A stretch of DNA of 64,000 bases from an uncultured Capnocytophaga sp. GTDB taxonomy: Bacteria > Bacteroidota > Bacteroidia > Flavobacteriales > Flavobacteriaceae. The notes beneath the pieces are model-generated. The model saw only the letters and a program-made list of their open reading frames with translations, did no database searches and was not told the DNA's origin. Position numbers and translations under genes: made by a program. Below, piece after piece: positions 35,197 through 42,392 of this stretch. Numbering within the stretch: position 1 is the stretch's first letter; the number at the start of each line of letters is the position of its first letter. The stretch covers positions 1 to 64,000 of the forward strand of contig NZ_CALGWU010000024.1 of NCBI RefSeq assembly GCF_937936315.1. The letters are read 5' to 3'.

Positions 35197-36486
35197 ATGA
35201 AGAATGCAAGAGTATTAATGTTTGGATGGGAATTTCCCCCTCATATCAGTGGGGGGTTAGGAACAGCCTGCTTGGGTATCGCCCAAGGATTGGCTAAAAA
35301 CGGCGTGAAAGTGCTGTTTGTAATGCCAAAAGCCTCTGGTGATGAGGATGGCAGCGTGGCGAAAATTATCAACGCCAGCGATGTAGAGATGTTGCAAAAC
35401 ACCGAAAAAATTGAAGATTTCTGGAAACATATTAACTTTATGGAGATAGGCTCAAACCTCGTGCCTTATCTCGACCCCGAAACCTTTGCCCGCGAACGCG
35501 ACCAATACCTCAAAGAAGGTGAGCATCGCCAGCGCATTTCATATCACAACAAATTTCAGTTTTCGGGTAAATATGGCGCTAATCTTATGGAAGAGGTGTA
35601 CCGCTATGCCTTAGTTGCGGGTACCGTTGCCAAACGCTATGAGTTTGACGTAATTCACGCCCACGACTGGCTTACCTATAGTGCAGGTATCATTGCTAAG
35701 AAGATTTCGGGCAAACCCCTTATTGTACACGTACACGCCACCGAATACGACCGCGGGGGCGAGTACAACCGCAATACTTTGGTGTATGATATCGAAAAAC
35801 GCGGTATGGAAGCTGCCGATAGAGTGGTAACTGTGAGCAACTGGACGCGCAATATCGTCATTGAAAAATACGGTATCCCTGCCGAAAAAGTGATTACCGT
35901 ACACAATGCAGTAGATTTCAAAGCCGAAACCGATGCCAAAGAAGAACGCGGCGTGAAAGATAAAATCGTTACTTTCTTAGGACGTATCACCTTGCAAAAA
36001 GGTCCTGAGTACTTTGTGGAGGCAGCTGCCAAAGTGATGAAACGCGTGCCTAACGTGCGCTTTGTAATGGCAGGTAGTGGTGAGAAAATGAACCCTTTAG
36101 TGCGCCGTGTAGCACAATTAGGATTGGGTACCCGCTTCCACTTCACAGGATTCCTTAGAGGTAATGATGTACAACGTATGTTCCAATACAGTGATGTATA
36201 TGTAATGCCTTCTGTATCTGAACCTTTTGGCATATCCCCCTTGGAAGCTATGCGCTCCGGAGTCCCTACAATCATCTCAAAACAATCAGGAGTAGCCGAA
36301 GTTCTAGATCATGCTATCAAAGTAGATTATTGGGATATCGACGCCCTCGCCGATGCTATCTATGGCATTATAACCTACCCTACACTTGCCAACTATATGC
36401 AACGTGAAGGATACAACGAGGTAAACCAACTCAAATGGGAAAACGCTTCCTTGAAACTTAAAAACATTTACGAATCTTTAATATAA
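35197..36486 (+). CDS. Glycosyltransferase family 4, probable glycogen synthase
   Basis: 429 residues from ATG 35197 (MKNARVLMFGWEFPPH). A TTG start at 35170 would add nine residues of spacer. GT-B fold: the N-terminal ISGGLGTACLGIAQGL glycine-rich loop, VIHAHDWLTYSAG, the acceptor-side HNAVDF, and the donor-binding FLGRITLQKGPEYF and PSVSEPFGISPLEAMRSG (E-x7-E). In Bacteroidota this GT4 protein next to debranching enzyme and GH57 is taken as the glycogen synthase. The nucleotide-sugar donor is not shown by the sequence. The neighbouring GH57 follows after 10 bases. Confidence 0.85.
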   Translation: MKNARVLMFGWEFPPHISGGLGTACLGIAQGLAKNGVKVLFVMPKASGDEDGSVAKIINASDVEMLQNTEKIEDFWKHINFMEIGSNLVPYLDPETFARERDQYLKEGEHRQRISYHNKFQFSGKYGANLMEEVYRYALVAGTVAKRYEFDVIHAHDWLTYSAGIIAKKISGKPLIVHVHATEYDRGGEYNRNTLVYDIEKRGMEAADRVVTVSNWTRNIVIEKYGIPAEKVITVHNAVDFKAETDAKEERGVKDKIVTFLGRITLQKGPEYFVEAAAKVMKRVPNVRFVMAGSGEKMNPLVRRVAQLGLGTRFHFTGFLRGNDVQRMFQYSDVYVMPSVSEPFGISPLEAMRSGVPTIISKQSGVAEVLDHAIKVDYWDIDALADAIYGIITYPTLANYMQREGYNEVNQLKWENASLKLKNIYESLI

Positions 36487-36496
36487 TAAACCAACG

Positions 36497-37684
36497 ATGA
36501 AAAAGTCAATTTGCATTTATTTCCAAATCCATCACCCCGAACGTCTTAGAAAATACCAATTCTTTGACATAGGTAAAAAACATAACTATTTTGATAACTA
36601 CGCCAATCGTTCAGAACTCGAAGACTTGGCAGAAAATTGCTATCTGCCTGCCAACGCCCTCTTGTTAGAACTCATCAAAAAATACGAAGGAAAGTTCAAA
36701 GTAGCGTTTTCTATCACAGGGAGTGCTATCGACCAACTCGAAATGCACACCCCCGAGGTGATTCGCAGTTTTCAAGAGCTAGCTGCTACTGGCAATGTAG
36801 AGTTTTTGGCAGAGACTTATTCACATTCGTTGGCTTCACTTTCTGAAGATACCGATGAGTTTGAACAACAAGTAAAACGCCACAGCAATGCCATCAAACA
36901 GCTCTTTGGCAAAAAGCCTGTAACCTTCCGCAACACCTCTCTCATCTATTCCGATAAGATAGGCGAACGCGTTGCTAAACTCGGTTTCAAAACAATGCTC
37001 ACCGATGGCGCTAAACACGTATTAGGTTGGAAAAGCCCAAATTTCGTTTACAAAAATGCCTTAAACGAAAACCTAAACCTCTTGCTCAAAAATAGCAAAC
37101 TGAGTGATGATATCGCCACCCACTTTTCCGATAGGAATTGGAGCGAATACCCTCTTTCTTCCGAAAAATACGCCTCTTGGGTAGAAAGTAGCTTGCAAGA
37201 CACCGATGTACTCAACCTATTTATGAACTACGAAGTCATAGGTTATTACAACAATGCTCAAAGTGGCATTTTCGACTTCTTGCGGTACTTTATCAAAAAT
37301 ATATCAGCTAACCCTAACTACCAATTCTTATTACCTAAAGAAGTAGCTAAAAAACACCCTGCTAAAGGAGTATTACCTGTACCCTACCCTATTTCATGGA
37401 CCGATGAAGAACGCGATATCACCTCTTGGCTCGGTAATGAATTGCAAAAAGAAGCCTTTAATAAGCTCTTTGCTATACAACCTTTGGTAAGAAAGAAAAA
37501 GAACGCCGAGCTCATCGAAGATTATAGCCGATTACAAGCTAGTGAGCATTTTTATTTTATGCGTACCAAACTCTTTTCGGGTACCGATTATCACAAGTAC
37601 CTCCACCCTTACGATTCGCCCTACGAAGCCTTCATTAATTATATGAATGTGCTGAGCGATTTTATCGAGAGGGTAAATAATTAG
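36497..37684 (+). CDS. Glycoside hydrolase family 57 protein
   Basis: 395 residues. The N-terminus ICIYFQIHHPERLRKYQFFD is the GH57 start motif, and LAETYSHSLASLSED and TFRNTSLIYSDKIG follow the beta/alpha barrel. GH57 enzymes act on alpha-glucans (amylase, branching, or 4-alpha-glucanotransferase). The activity here is unassigned, and this short form lacks extra C-terminal modules. Together with the GT4 and debranching genes it completes the glycogen set. After the stop comes an 11-bp inverted repeat AGGTGTCAGGA/TCCTGACACCT (37697-37719). Confidence 0.9.
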   Translation: MKKSICIYFQIHHPERLRKYQFFDIGKKHNYFDNYANRSELEDLAENCYLPANALLLELIKKYEGKFKVAFSITGSAIDQLEMHTPEVIRSFQELAATGNVEFLAETYSHSLASLSEDTDEFEQQVKRHSNAIKQLFGKKPVTFRNTSLIYSDKIGERVAKLGFKTMLTDGAKHVLGWKSPNFVYKNALNENLNLLLKNSKLSDDIATHFSDRNWSEYPLSSEKYASWVESSLQDTDVLNLFMNYEVIGYYNNAQSGIFDFLRYFIKNISANPNYQFLLPKEVAKKHPAKGVLPVPYPISWTDEERDITSWLGNELQKEAFNKLFAIQPLVRKKKNAELIEDYSRLQASEHFYFMRTKLFSGTDYHKYLHPYDSPYEAFINYMNVLSDFIERVNN

Positions 37685-37696
37685 GTAATAGGAGGT

Positions 37697-37719
37697 AGGT
37701 GTCAGGAATCCTGACACCT
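37697..37719. repeat. TGACACCTG spacer repeat, inverted pair
   Basis: AGGTGTCAGGA and TCCTGACACCT are separated by one base, and another ACACCTGA follows. Related direct copies lie at 52192-52218, and a partial run of the same words at 43352-43380. Confidence 0.8.
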
Positions 37720-37777
37720 GACACCTGAAACTTGACTCCCACTGAAAGATTTAATAATAATTTAAAAAACAGACAAA

Positions 37778-38008
37778 ATGAAAAATGTAAAAACGAAGAG
37801 AGAAAGCAATTTCTTTGAAGGAATTGTTTCTGAAGAAATGAATGAACTGTCTGGAACTACAAGAGTTGCCGAGACAAACCCCGACAAAATGTCTACAGAA
37901 CATTTAAGTAGTGAAGATTTTCTGTACTCAACCCCAAAAAAGAAAATCAAACCCCTCGCTAAAAACATCGACAGCAACTTAGTGGAGAACCTTATCTTCA
38001 CTCCTTAG
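37778..38008 (+). CDS. Small protein of unknown function (76 aa)
   Basis: A hydrophilic 76-residue protein (MKNVKTKRESNFFEGIVSEE..., ending NLVENLIFTP), with no signal peptide and no recognised motif. Support for a real gene is an A-rich leader with ATG, a strong terminator 6 bases after the stop and no competing frame. No promoter box was found in the 90-base upstream spacer. No function is claimed. Confidence 0.6.
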   Translation: MKNVKTKRESNFFEGIVSEEMNELSGTTRVAETNPDKMSTEHLSSEDFLYSTPKKKIKPLAKNIDSNLVENLIFTP

Positions 38009-38013
38009 TTTTA

Positions 38014-38046
38014 AAAAAAGCCCCTCGCTTGCGCGAAGGGCTTTTT
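38014..38046 (+). terminator. Terminator of the small-protein gene
   Basis: AAAAAAGCCCCTCGC and GCGAAGGGCTTTTTT form a stem with one mismatch, followed by T6. Confidence 0.9.
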
Positions 38047-38122
38047 TAGATTAGTGAAAAGTAATTTGCTAATTTACAAATTTGCCAATTCACTAATTTG
38101 AACTAAAAAAATCCTAAAAAAA

Positions 38123-38153
38123 TTTGCAGATTCAAAAAACTATTGTACCTTTG
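38123..38153 (+). promoter_or_regulatory. Promoter of tRNA-Leu
   Basis: TTTG at 38123-38126, 19 bases, TACCTTTG at 38146-38153, 30 bases before the tRNA. This is a consensus -33/-7 pair in front of a stable RNA gene. Confidence 0.85.
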
Positions 38154-38183
38154 CGCCGTCAATCAAACAAAAGTTCATCATTT

Positions 38184-38265
38184 GCGGGTGTGGTGAAATT
38201 GGTAGACACGCTAGACTTAGGATCTAGTGCTTCACGGCGTGGGGGTTCGAGTCCCTTCACCCGCA
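38184..38265 (+). tRNA. tRNA-Leu (anticodon TAG)
   Basis: Acceptor arms GCGGGTG (38184-38190) and CACCCGC (38258-38264) pair perfectly, with discriminator A265. The anticodon stem is CTAGA/TCTAG with loop CTTAGGA, so the anticodon is TAG (38218-38220). A long variable arm (TGCTTCACGGCGTG) and GGTTCGAGTCC T-loop fit class II tRNA-Leu. CCA is not encoded. It reads CUA/CUG codons. Confidence 0.97.
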
Positions 38266-38270
38266 CTTGC

Positions 38271-38299
38271 AAAAGGCTGCCTATATTAGGCAGCCTTTT
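38271..38299 (+). terminator. Terminator after tRNA-Leu
   Basis: AAAAGGCTGCCTA and TAGGCAGCCTTTT form a perfect 13-bp stem with loop TAT, followed by TATTTT. The same GGCTGCCT words recur in the rplT terminator at 62625. Confidence 0.93.
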
Positions 38300-38334
38300 T
38301 ATTTTAATAAACAACAAGTAACAGCTTAACAAGT

Positions 38335-38595
38335 ATGAAAGTATCAGTAGAACTTACCTTCAGTCCGTTGCAAGATGATTTTGAGCAACCTATCATTCAT
38401 TTTATCAAAAAATTGCGTGCCTCTGGGCTTATCGTGCAAGAAAATCCTCTTAGCACTCAAGTGTATGGCGACTACACCCAAGTAATGAGCGTGCTCACTA
38501 CCGAAATAGAAGAAGCACTCGAGCTAGTAGAACGCGGATTGATGTACATAAAAATCGTAAAATCCGACCGCCACGAGTATAAACCATTTTTCTAA
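38335..38595 (+). CDS. Thiamine-binding-family protein (MTH1187/YkoF-like)
   Basis: 86 residues: MKVSVELTFSPLQDDFEQPI, LSTQVYGDYTQVMSVL and a final beta strand YIKIVKSDRHEY. This single alpha/beta domain resembles the MTH1187/YqgV group (Thiamine_BP), soluble proteins thought to bind thiamine or its pyrimidine. The YkoF form has two such domains. It starts 35 bases after the tRNA terminator with no promoter or TPP riboswitch visible. It is first of three genes, before a PnuC-type transporter. The thiamine link is inference from family and context. Confidence 0.65.
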   Translation: MKVSVELTFSPLQDDFEQPIIHFIKKLRASGLIVQENPLSTQVYGDYTQVMSVLTTEIEEALELVERGLMYIKIVKSDRHEYKPFF

Positions 38596-38622
38596 TGACG
38601 AATGACAAATTACGAATGACGA

Positions 38623-39300
38623 ATGACTGATTTTTTTGCGCAATATAGAGGAGTAGAGACGCATTTGGTGGTACTCGAAATTATTGGGGTACTCTTTGGA
38701 TTCCTCAGTGTGTGGTATGCTAAAAAAGGTAATATATGGGTATACCCTACGGGGATTATCAGTACGGTGTTGTTTGTATACTTGCTGTGGCACTATGTAC
38801 TGTGGGGTGATATGCTCATCAATGCTTATTATACAGCGATGAGCATCTACGGCTGGGTGTTATGGGCTAAGAACGCACAGGATAATGTGATTACCATTTC
38901 GGTTACTACGCGCCGCGATTGGCAAATTTGCGGTCTGTTAGGCTTGTTTAGTTTGAGTTTTGTAACCATAGTGTATTACCTGAAACCCTACATCAAAAAC
39001 AACTTTTCAATGGAGGGCATTTCCTTAGGTTTTCACAACTTCCTCCCTACCGAATATGTTGATGTATTTACTACCGCCATTTTCTTAGTAGGAATGTGGC
39101 TAATGGCAAAACGCAAGATAGAGAATTGGCTCTTTTGGATTCTCGGAGATCTTATTTCGGTGCCGCTCTACTTCAAAAAAGGAATGCTTTTCACTTCATT
39201 CCAATATTTATTATTCACTATCATCGCCATAATGGGCTATATCGAATGGAAAAAACACTTGCGCAACGAAAGAGCGACATCAAGCGTATCGCCTTTGTAG
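38623..39300 (+). CDS. PnuC/PnuT-family vitamin transporter
   Basis: 225 residues with seven membrane helices. The family motif MSIYGWVLWAKN (residues ~72-84), NFLPTEYVDVFTTAIFLVG and WILGDLISVPLYFKKG match PnuC (nicotinamide riboside) and PnuT (thiamine) carriers. These carriers work by facilitated diffusion plus metabolic trapping by a kinase. The upstream thiamine-binding gene suggests thiamine; the downstream NadR-like kinase suggests nicotinamide riboside. The cargo therefore stays open. The end overlaps the kinase start by 55 bases. Confidence 0.87.
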   Translation: MTDFFAQYRGVETHLVVLEIIGVLFGFLSVWYAKKGNIWVYPTGIISTVLFVYLLWHYVLWGDMLINAYYTAMSIYGWVLWAKNAQDNVITISVTTRRDWQICGLLGLFSLSFVTIVYYLKPYIKNNFSMEGISLGFHNFLPTEYVDVFTTAIFLVGMWLMAKRKIENWLFWILGDLISVPLYFKKGMLFTSFQYLLFTIIAIMGYIEWKKHLRNERATSSVSPL

Positions 39301-39806
39301 GTCCGGAATGCACGGGCAAAACCACGCTGAGTCGCACCCTTGCCCAGCATTACCAAACAGTATGGGCTGAAGAGTATATGCGCACTTACTTGCAACACAA
39401 GTGGGATACCCAACACCTCACCTGTACCCCCGATGACCTGCTGCCTATCGCTCTCGGACAAGTAGCACTTGAAAATGAACGCATTTCGCAAGCAAATAAA
39501 GTGTTATTCTGCGATACCTGCTTGTTAGAACTTATGGTTTATTCCTACCTTTATTATGGCAAATGTGAACCTGAAATAGAACGCGCTGCCCTTAGCCATC
39601 ATTACGACGCTATTTTCCTTACCTATATAGATGTTCCTTGGCAAGCCGATGACCTGCGCGACAAACCTCACGAACGGGAAAGTGTTTTTGCTTTCTTTCA
39701 AGAACAATTAGATGCCCGAGGTATAAAATATCAGATTTTAAAAGGAAGTGTTGAAGAGAGGATTCTTCAGGTAGAAAGTAAGGAATTAGCAAATAAGAAT
39801 TTGTGA
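39246..39806 (+). CDS. NadR-like P-loop kinase (AAA_28 family)
   Basis: 186 residues from ATG 39246 (MEKTLAQRKSDIKRIAFVGP); an ORF start at 39096 would lie inside the transporter. Walker A is GPECTGKTTL. VWAEEYMRTYL, LFCDTCLLELMVYS and YIDVPWQADDLRDKPHERE correspond to the NadR ribosylnicotinamide kinase domain. The nucleotidyltransferase domain of full NadR is absent. It probably phosphorylates the vitamin brought in by the overlapping PnuC-type carrier, trapping it in the cell; substrate is nicotinamide riboside or thiamine. Confidence 0.82.
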   Translation: MEKTLAQRKSDIKRIAFVGPECTGKTTLSRTLAQHYQTVWAEEYMRTYLQHKWDTQHLTCTPDDLLPIALGQVALENERISQANKVLFCDTCLLELMVYSYLYYGKCEPEIERAALSHHYDAIFLTYIDVPWQADDLRDKPHERESVFAFFQEQLDARGIKYQILKGSVEERILQVESKELANKNL

Positions 39807-39811
39807 TAAAT

Positions 39812-39850
39812 AAAAATCCCAAGTATTTTAAAACAATACTTGGGATTTTT
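39812..39850. terminator. Bidirectional terminator between the kinase gene and atpC
   Basis: AAAAATCCCAAGTATT and AATACTTGGGATTTTT are perfect 16-base arms, with A and T runs on both sides, between convergent genes. Confidence 0.93.
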
Positions 39851-39869
39851 TATATGAATTACTACACTA

Positions 39870-40106
39870 CTAATCGGCAAGGATTACCACCTTGTTGTGA
39901 TTGCACTCCAAGGTACCCCCCTTAATAGTAAAGGATTTCAATTCATTTTTACCTTCAAAAAGGGTTACCTCGCCCGCTGTAAGCATTGAAATAATAGGGG
40001 CGTGGTGATCTAATATTACAAATGCCCCCTTAACCCCAGGTACATTCACTGCGGTTGCTTCACCTTTAAACAAAAGGGCTTCGGGAGAGAGGATTTCTAC
40101 TGTCAT
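39870..40106 (-). CDS. atpC: F-type ATP synthase epsilon subunit
   Basis: 78 residues from ATG 40106 (MTVEILSPEALLFKGEATAV). A GTG at 40121 lies in the upstream hairpin and is rejected. Only the N-terminal beta-sandwich is present (PGVKGAFVILDHHAPIISML); the C-terminal helical hairpin of the ~135-residue E. coli form is absent, as common in Bacteroidota. It is part of the rotor stalk of ATP synthase. It is 107 bases after atpD, with two hairpin elements between. Confidence 0.93.
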   Translation of the reverse strand: MTVEILSPEALLFKGEATAVNVPGVKGAFVILDHHAPIISMLTAGEVTLFEGKNELKSFTIKGGTLECNHNKVVILAD

Positions 40107-40108
40107 AA

Positions 40109-40125
40109 GTGCGAGCCGCACGGGC
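40109..40125. repeat. GCCCGTGCGGCT repeat, copy next to the atpC start
   Basis: On the minus strand GCCCGTGCGGCTCGCAC, preceded by seven A, ending three bases before the atpC ATG. A second copy with one change (TTGCAC) is at 40158-40174. Both contain GTGCG/CGCAC-type self-complementary ends. Confidence 0.8.
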
Positions 40126-40145
40126 TTTTTTTATTATTGTTTAAA

Positions 40146-40195
40146 ACTTTGTCAAAGGTGCAAGCCGCACGGGCAATCAAGGACTTTGACAAAGT
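40146..40195 (-). terminator. Hairpin between atpD and atpC (possible partial terminator)
   Basis: ACTTTGTCAAAG pairs with CTTTGACAAAGT around a loop holding the second GCCCGTGCGGCT copy. On the minus strand it is followed by TTTTAAAC, a weak U-tract. It could lower atpC transcription relative to atpD. It is a member of the ACTTTG/CAAAGT family. Confidence 0.55.
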
Positions 40196-40213
40196 ATATA
40201 ATATTCTAATTAA

Positions 40214-41722
40214 CTAGCTAGCTTCAGCAAGCATTTTTTCACCAGCTTCAATTACTTCTTCAATAGTACCTTTAAGGTTGAAGGCAGCTTCAGGAAGGTG
40301 GTCGAGTTCACCATCGAGAATCATATTAAAGCCTTTGATAGTATCTTTGATATCTACGTAAGCCCCTGGTAATCCAGTGAATTGTTCGGCTACGTGGAAA
40401 GGCTGTGACAAGAAGCGTTGTACACGGCGTGCACGAGCTACCGCAATTTTATCGTCTTCGGAAAGTTCTTCCATACCGAGGATAGCGATGATATCCTGCA
40501 ATTGTTTGTAGTGTTGCAAGAGCTCTTTCACACGTTGCGCACACTCGTAGTGTTCTTTACCGAGGATTTCAGGGGTAAGAATACGTGAAGTAGAGTCGAG
40601 TGGGTCTACGGCAGGGTAGATACCTAGCTCAGCGATTTTACGCGACAATACGGTAGTGGCATCGAGGTGGGCAAAGGTAGTAGCCGGAGCGGGGTCGGTA
40701 AGGTCATCGGCAGGTACATATACCGCTTGTACTGAGGTAATTGAACCGTGCTTGGTAGAGGTGATGCGCTCTTGCATTGCACCCATTTCGGTAGCCAACG
40801 TAGGTTGGTAACCCACCGCTGATGGCATACGACCTAAAAGGGCTGACACCTCAGAACCTGCTTGGGTGAAACGGAAGATATTATCCACGAAGAAAAGCAC
40901 GTCTTTTCCTTGTCCTTCGCCTGCGCCATCGCGGAAGTACTCGGCAATGGTAAGTCCCGAAAGAGCTACACGCGCACGAGCTCCAGGGGGTTCGTTCATT
41001 TGTCCGAAAACGAAAGTAGCTTTAGATTCTTTAAGAGCATTTCTATCTACTTTGCTCAAATCCCAACCGCCTTTTTCCATCGATTCTACGAACGCATCGC
41101 CATATTTGATGATGCCCGATTCAATCATTTCGCGGAGGAGGTCATTCCCTTCACGGGTGCGTTCGCCTACACCAGCGAATACTGAGAGACCGCCGTGTCC
41201 TTTAGCGATGTTATTGATAAGTTCTTGAATAAGTACTGTTTTACCTACACCAGCACCCCCAAAGAGACCAATTTTACCACCTTTAGCATAAGGTTCGATA
41301 AGGTCGATTACTTTGATACCGGTGAAAAGCACTTCGGTAGTAGTAGAAAGTTCTTCAAATTTAGGGGCTTCGCGGTGGATAGGCAAACCGTTATCGCCAT
41401 CTTTTGGCAGGTTGCCAAGACCGTCTACACCGTCGCCAATTACGTTGAAGAGGCGACCATAAATATCGTGACCTATAGGCATTTTGATAGGGCTACCGGT
41501 AGCGACTACTTCGGTATCACGGCTAAGCCCTTCGGTAGAGTCCATAGAGATAGCGCGTACCACATCTTCGCCTATGTGCGATTGTACTTCTAATATAAGT
41601 TTAGTGCCGTCGGGTTTGGTGATTTCTAAAGAATCGTAAATGCGAGGCAGTTGTTTATCCGATGCAAACTCTACATCTACCACCGGACCAATAACTTGAG
41701 CTACTTTTCCTTTTTGAAACAT
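40214..41722 (-). CDS. atpD: F-type ATP synthase beta subunit
   Basis: 502 residues, the catalytic subunit of F1. Walker A is GGAGVGKTVLIQ, the conserved GVGERTREGNDL and the catalytic region VLFFVDNIFRFTQAGSEVSALLGRMPSA are intact. It has its own promoter and precedes atpC on the same strand. The rest of the atp operon is elsewhere, the usual Bacteroidota split. Confidence 0.98.
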   Translation of the reverse strand: MFQKGKVAQVIGPVVDVEFASDKQLPRIYDSLEITKPDGTKLILEVQSHIGEDVVRAISMDSTEGLSRDTEVVATGSPIKMPIGHDIYGRLFNVIGDGVDGLGNLPKDGDNGLPIHREAPKFEELSTTTEVLFTGIKVIDLIEPYAKGGKIGLFGGAGVGKTVLIQELINNIAKGHGGLSVFAGVGERTREGNDLLREMIESGIIKYGDAFVESMEKGGWDLSKVDRNALKESKATFVFGQMNEPPGARARVALSGLTIAEYFRDGAGEGQGKDVLFFVDNIFRFTQAGSEVSALLGRMPSAVGYQPTLATEMGAMQERITSTKHGSITSVQAVYVPADDLTDPAPATTFAHLDATTVLSRKIAELGIYPAVDPLDSTSRILTPEILGKEHYECAQRVKELLQHYKQLQDIIAILGMEELSEDDKIAVARARRVQRFLSQPFHVAEQFTGLPGAYVDIKDTIKGFNMILDGELDHLPEAAFNLKGTIEEVIEAGEKMLAEAS

Positions 41723-41800
41723 AATTTTTTCAGTTAAGAGTTAAGAGGTAAGAAATAAGGAAAATTCCTATTCCTTGAATTTCTATTTTCTAATATCGCG

Positions 41801-41832
41801 CAAATGTAGGAAGTTTTTTGTAAAGTAACAAA
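41801..41832 (-). promoter_or_regulatory. Promoter of atpD
   Basis: Minus strand TTTG (41832-41829), 20 bases, TACATTTG (41808-41801), about 78 bases before the ATG. Confidence 0.75.
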
Positions 41833-41857
41833 TAAAAAAAGAATTTTTTATTGAAGA

Positions 41858-41983
41858 GTGATACTCATTGTAGTATTACAAAGAAAGAGCGGGGATAAGA
41901 GAGAAAAGAGTATCCCCTACTTTTCTTTGTAACCGCCTGATTTTTCTTTACGGAGAATAGATGAAAGGAGATGAAAAATCAGG
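41858..41983. other. Three consecutive hairpins upstream of atpD (possible structured RNA)
   Basis: GTGATACT/AGTATTAC (41858-41879, one G.U pair), then TTACAAAGAAA/TTTCTTTGTAA plus GGGGATA/TATCCCC (41876-41932), then CCTGATTTTTC/GAAAAATCAGG (41936-41983). A minus-strand TATCTTTG box at 42013-42020 precedes them. No ORF covers the region. The 670-base atpD-symporter gap otherwise holds promoters and the small ORF at 42232. It may encode a small RNA; direction is unproven. Confidence 0.4.
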
Positions 41984-42203
41984 ACTTTAAATAAAAGCAA
42001 ATATTTCGGGTGCAAAGATACGGTTTTTACCCCCCCCATTATGTTAAAATACTGTTAATTTTTACAATTGTAAGTGTTAAAATGTTAATTTAAGAGCGAC
42101 AAGGGTTCATTTTTAAACATTGAGGAATTATGCGAGACGGTTTTTTTAAGGATGCTAATTGTTGTTTTATAGGGGTTTCTGTTTTCAATTGCAAAATTAT
42201 TCT

Positions 42204-42211
42204 TAGCTTTG
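42204..42211 (+). promoter_or_regulatory. -7 element upstream of the small ORF and symporter gene
   Basis: TAGCTTTG fits TAnnTTTG; no convincing TTTG at the standard spacing. Confidence 0.45.
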
Positions 42212-42231
42212 CAAAATCAAACTTATAGCAA

Positions 42232-42357
42232 ATGAGTGAAACACTATTTAACAAAGGAACAAATGAACTGTTTACCAAAATTTTTCTTAGTTATTACAAT
42301 CATAAAAAAATCGTAAACACTGTTTACAGTTTTCAAAATGAATCTCGTTTATCTTGA
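42232..42357 (+). CDS. Possible small ORF (41 aa) before the symporter gene
   Basis: ATG at 42232 opens a 41-codon frame (MSETLFNKGTNELFTKIF..., ending NESRLS) with a -7 box 20 bases upstream. It carries no recognisable domain. It may be a leader peptide or only an untranslated leader. The coding region contains a GTAAACA-C-TGTTTAC palindrome. Confidence 0.3.
   Translation: MSETLFNKGTNELFTKIFLSYYNHKKIVNTVYSFQNESRLS
42313..42327. promoter_or_regulatory. Candidate operator GTAAACA-C-TGTTTAC
   Basis: A perfect 7-1-7 inverted repeat 66 bases before the symporter ATG. A lone TGTTTAC half-site lies at 42269-42275, 52 bases (five helical turns) from the matching half. The regulator is unknown. Confidence 0.4.
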
Positions 42358-42392
42358 CTACATTAACAAACTTAAAGAATGGATAAAAGAAT

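Noticed and set aside
38266..38334. TPP riboswitch upstream of the thiamine-binding gene
   Set aside because: The 69-base gap is filled by the tRNA terminator and lacks the CUGAGA-type core.
39096..39245. Longer NadR-like start at 39096
   Set aside because: This part is out of frame inside the PnuC coding region and shows no kinase similarity.
42090..42278. 62-codon minus ORF
   Set aside because: No homology, no promoter on that strand, and it lies in a promoter-bearing spacer.
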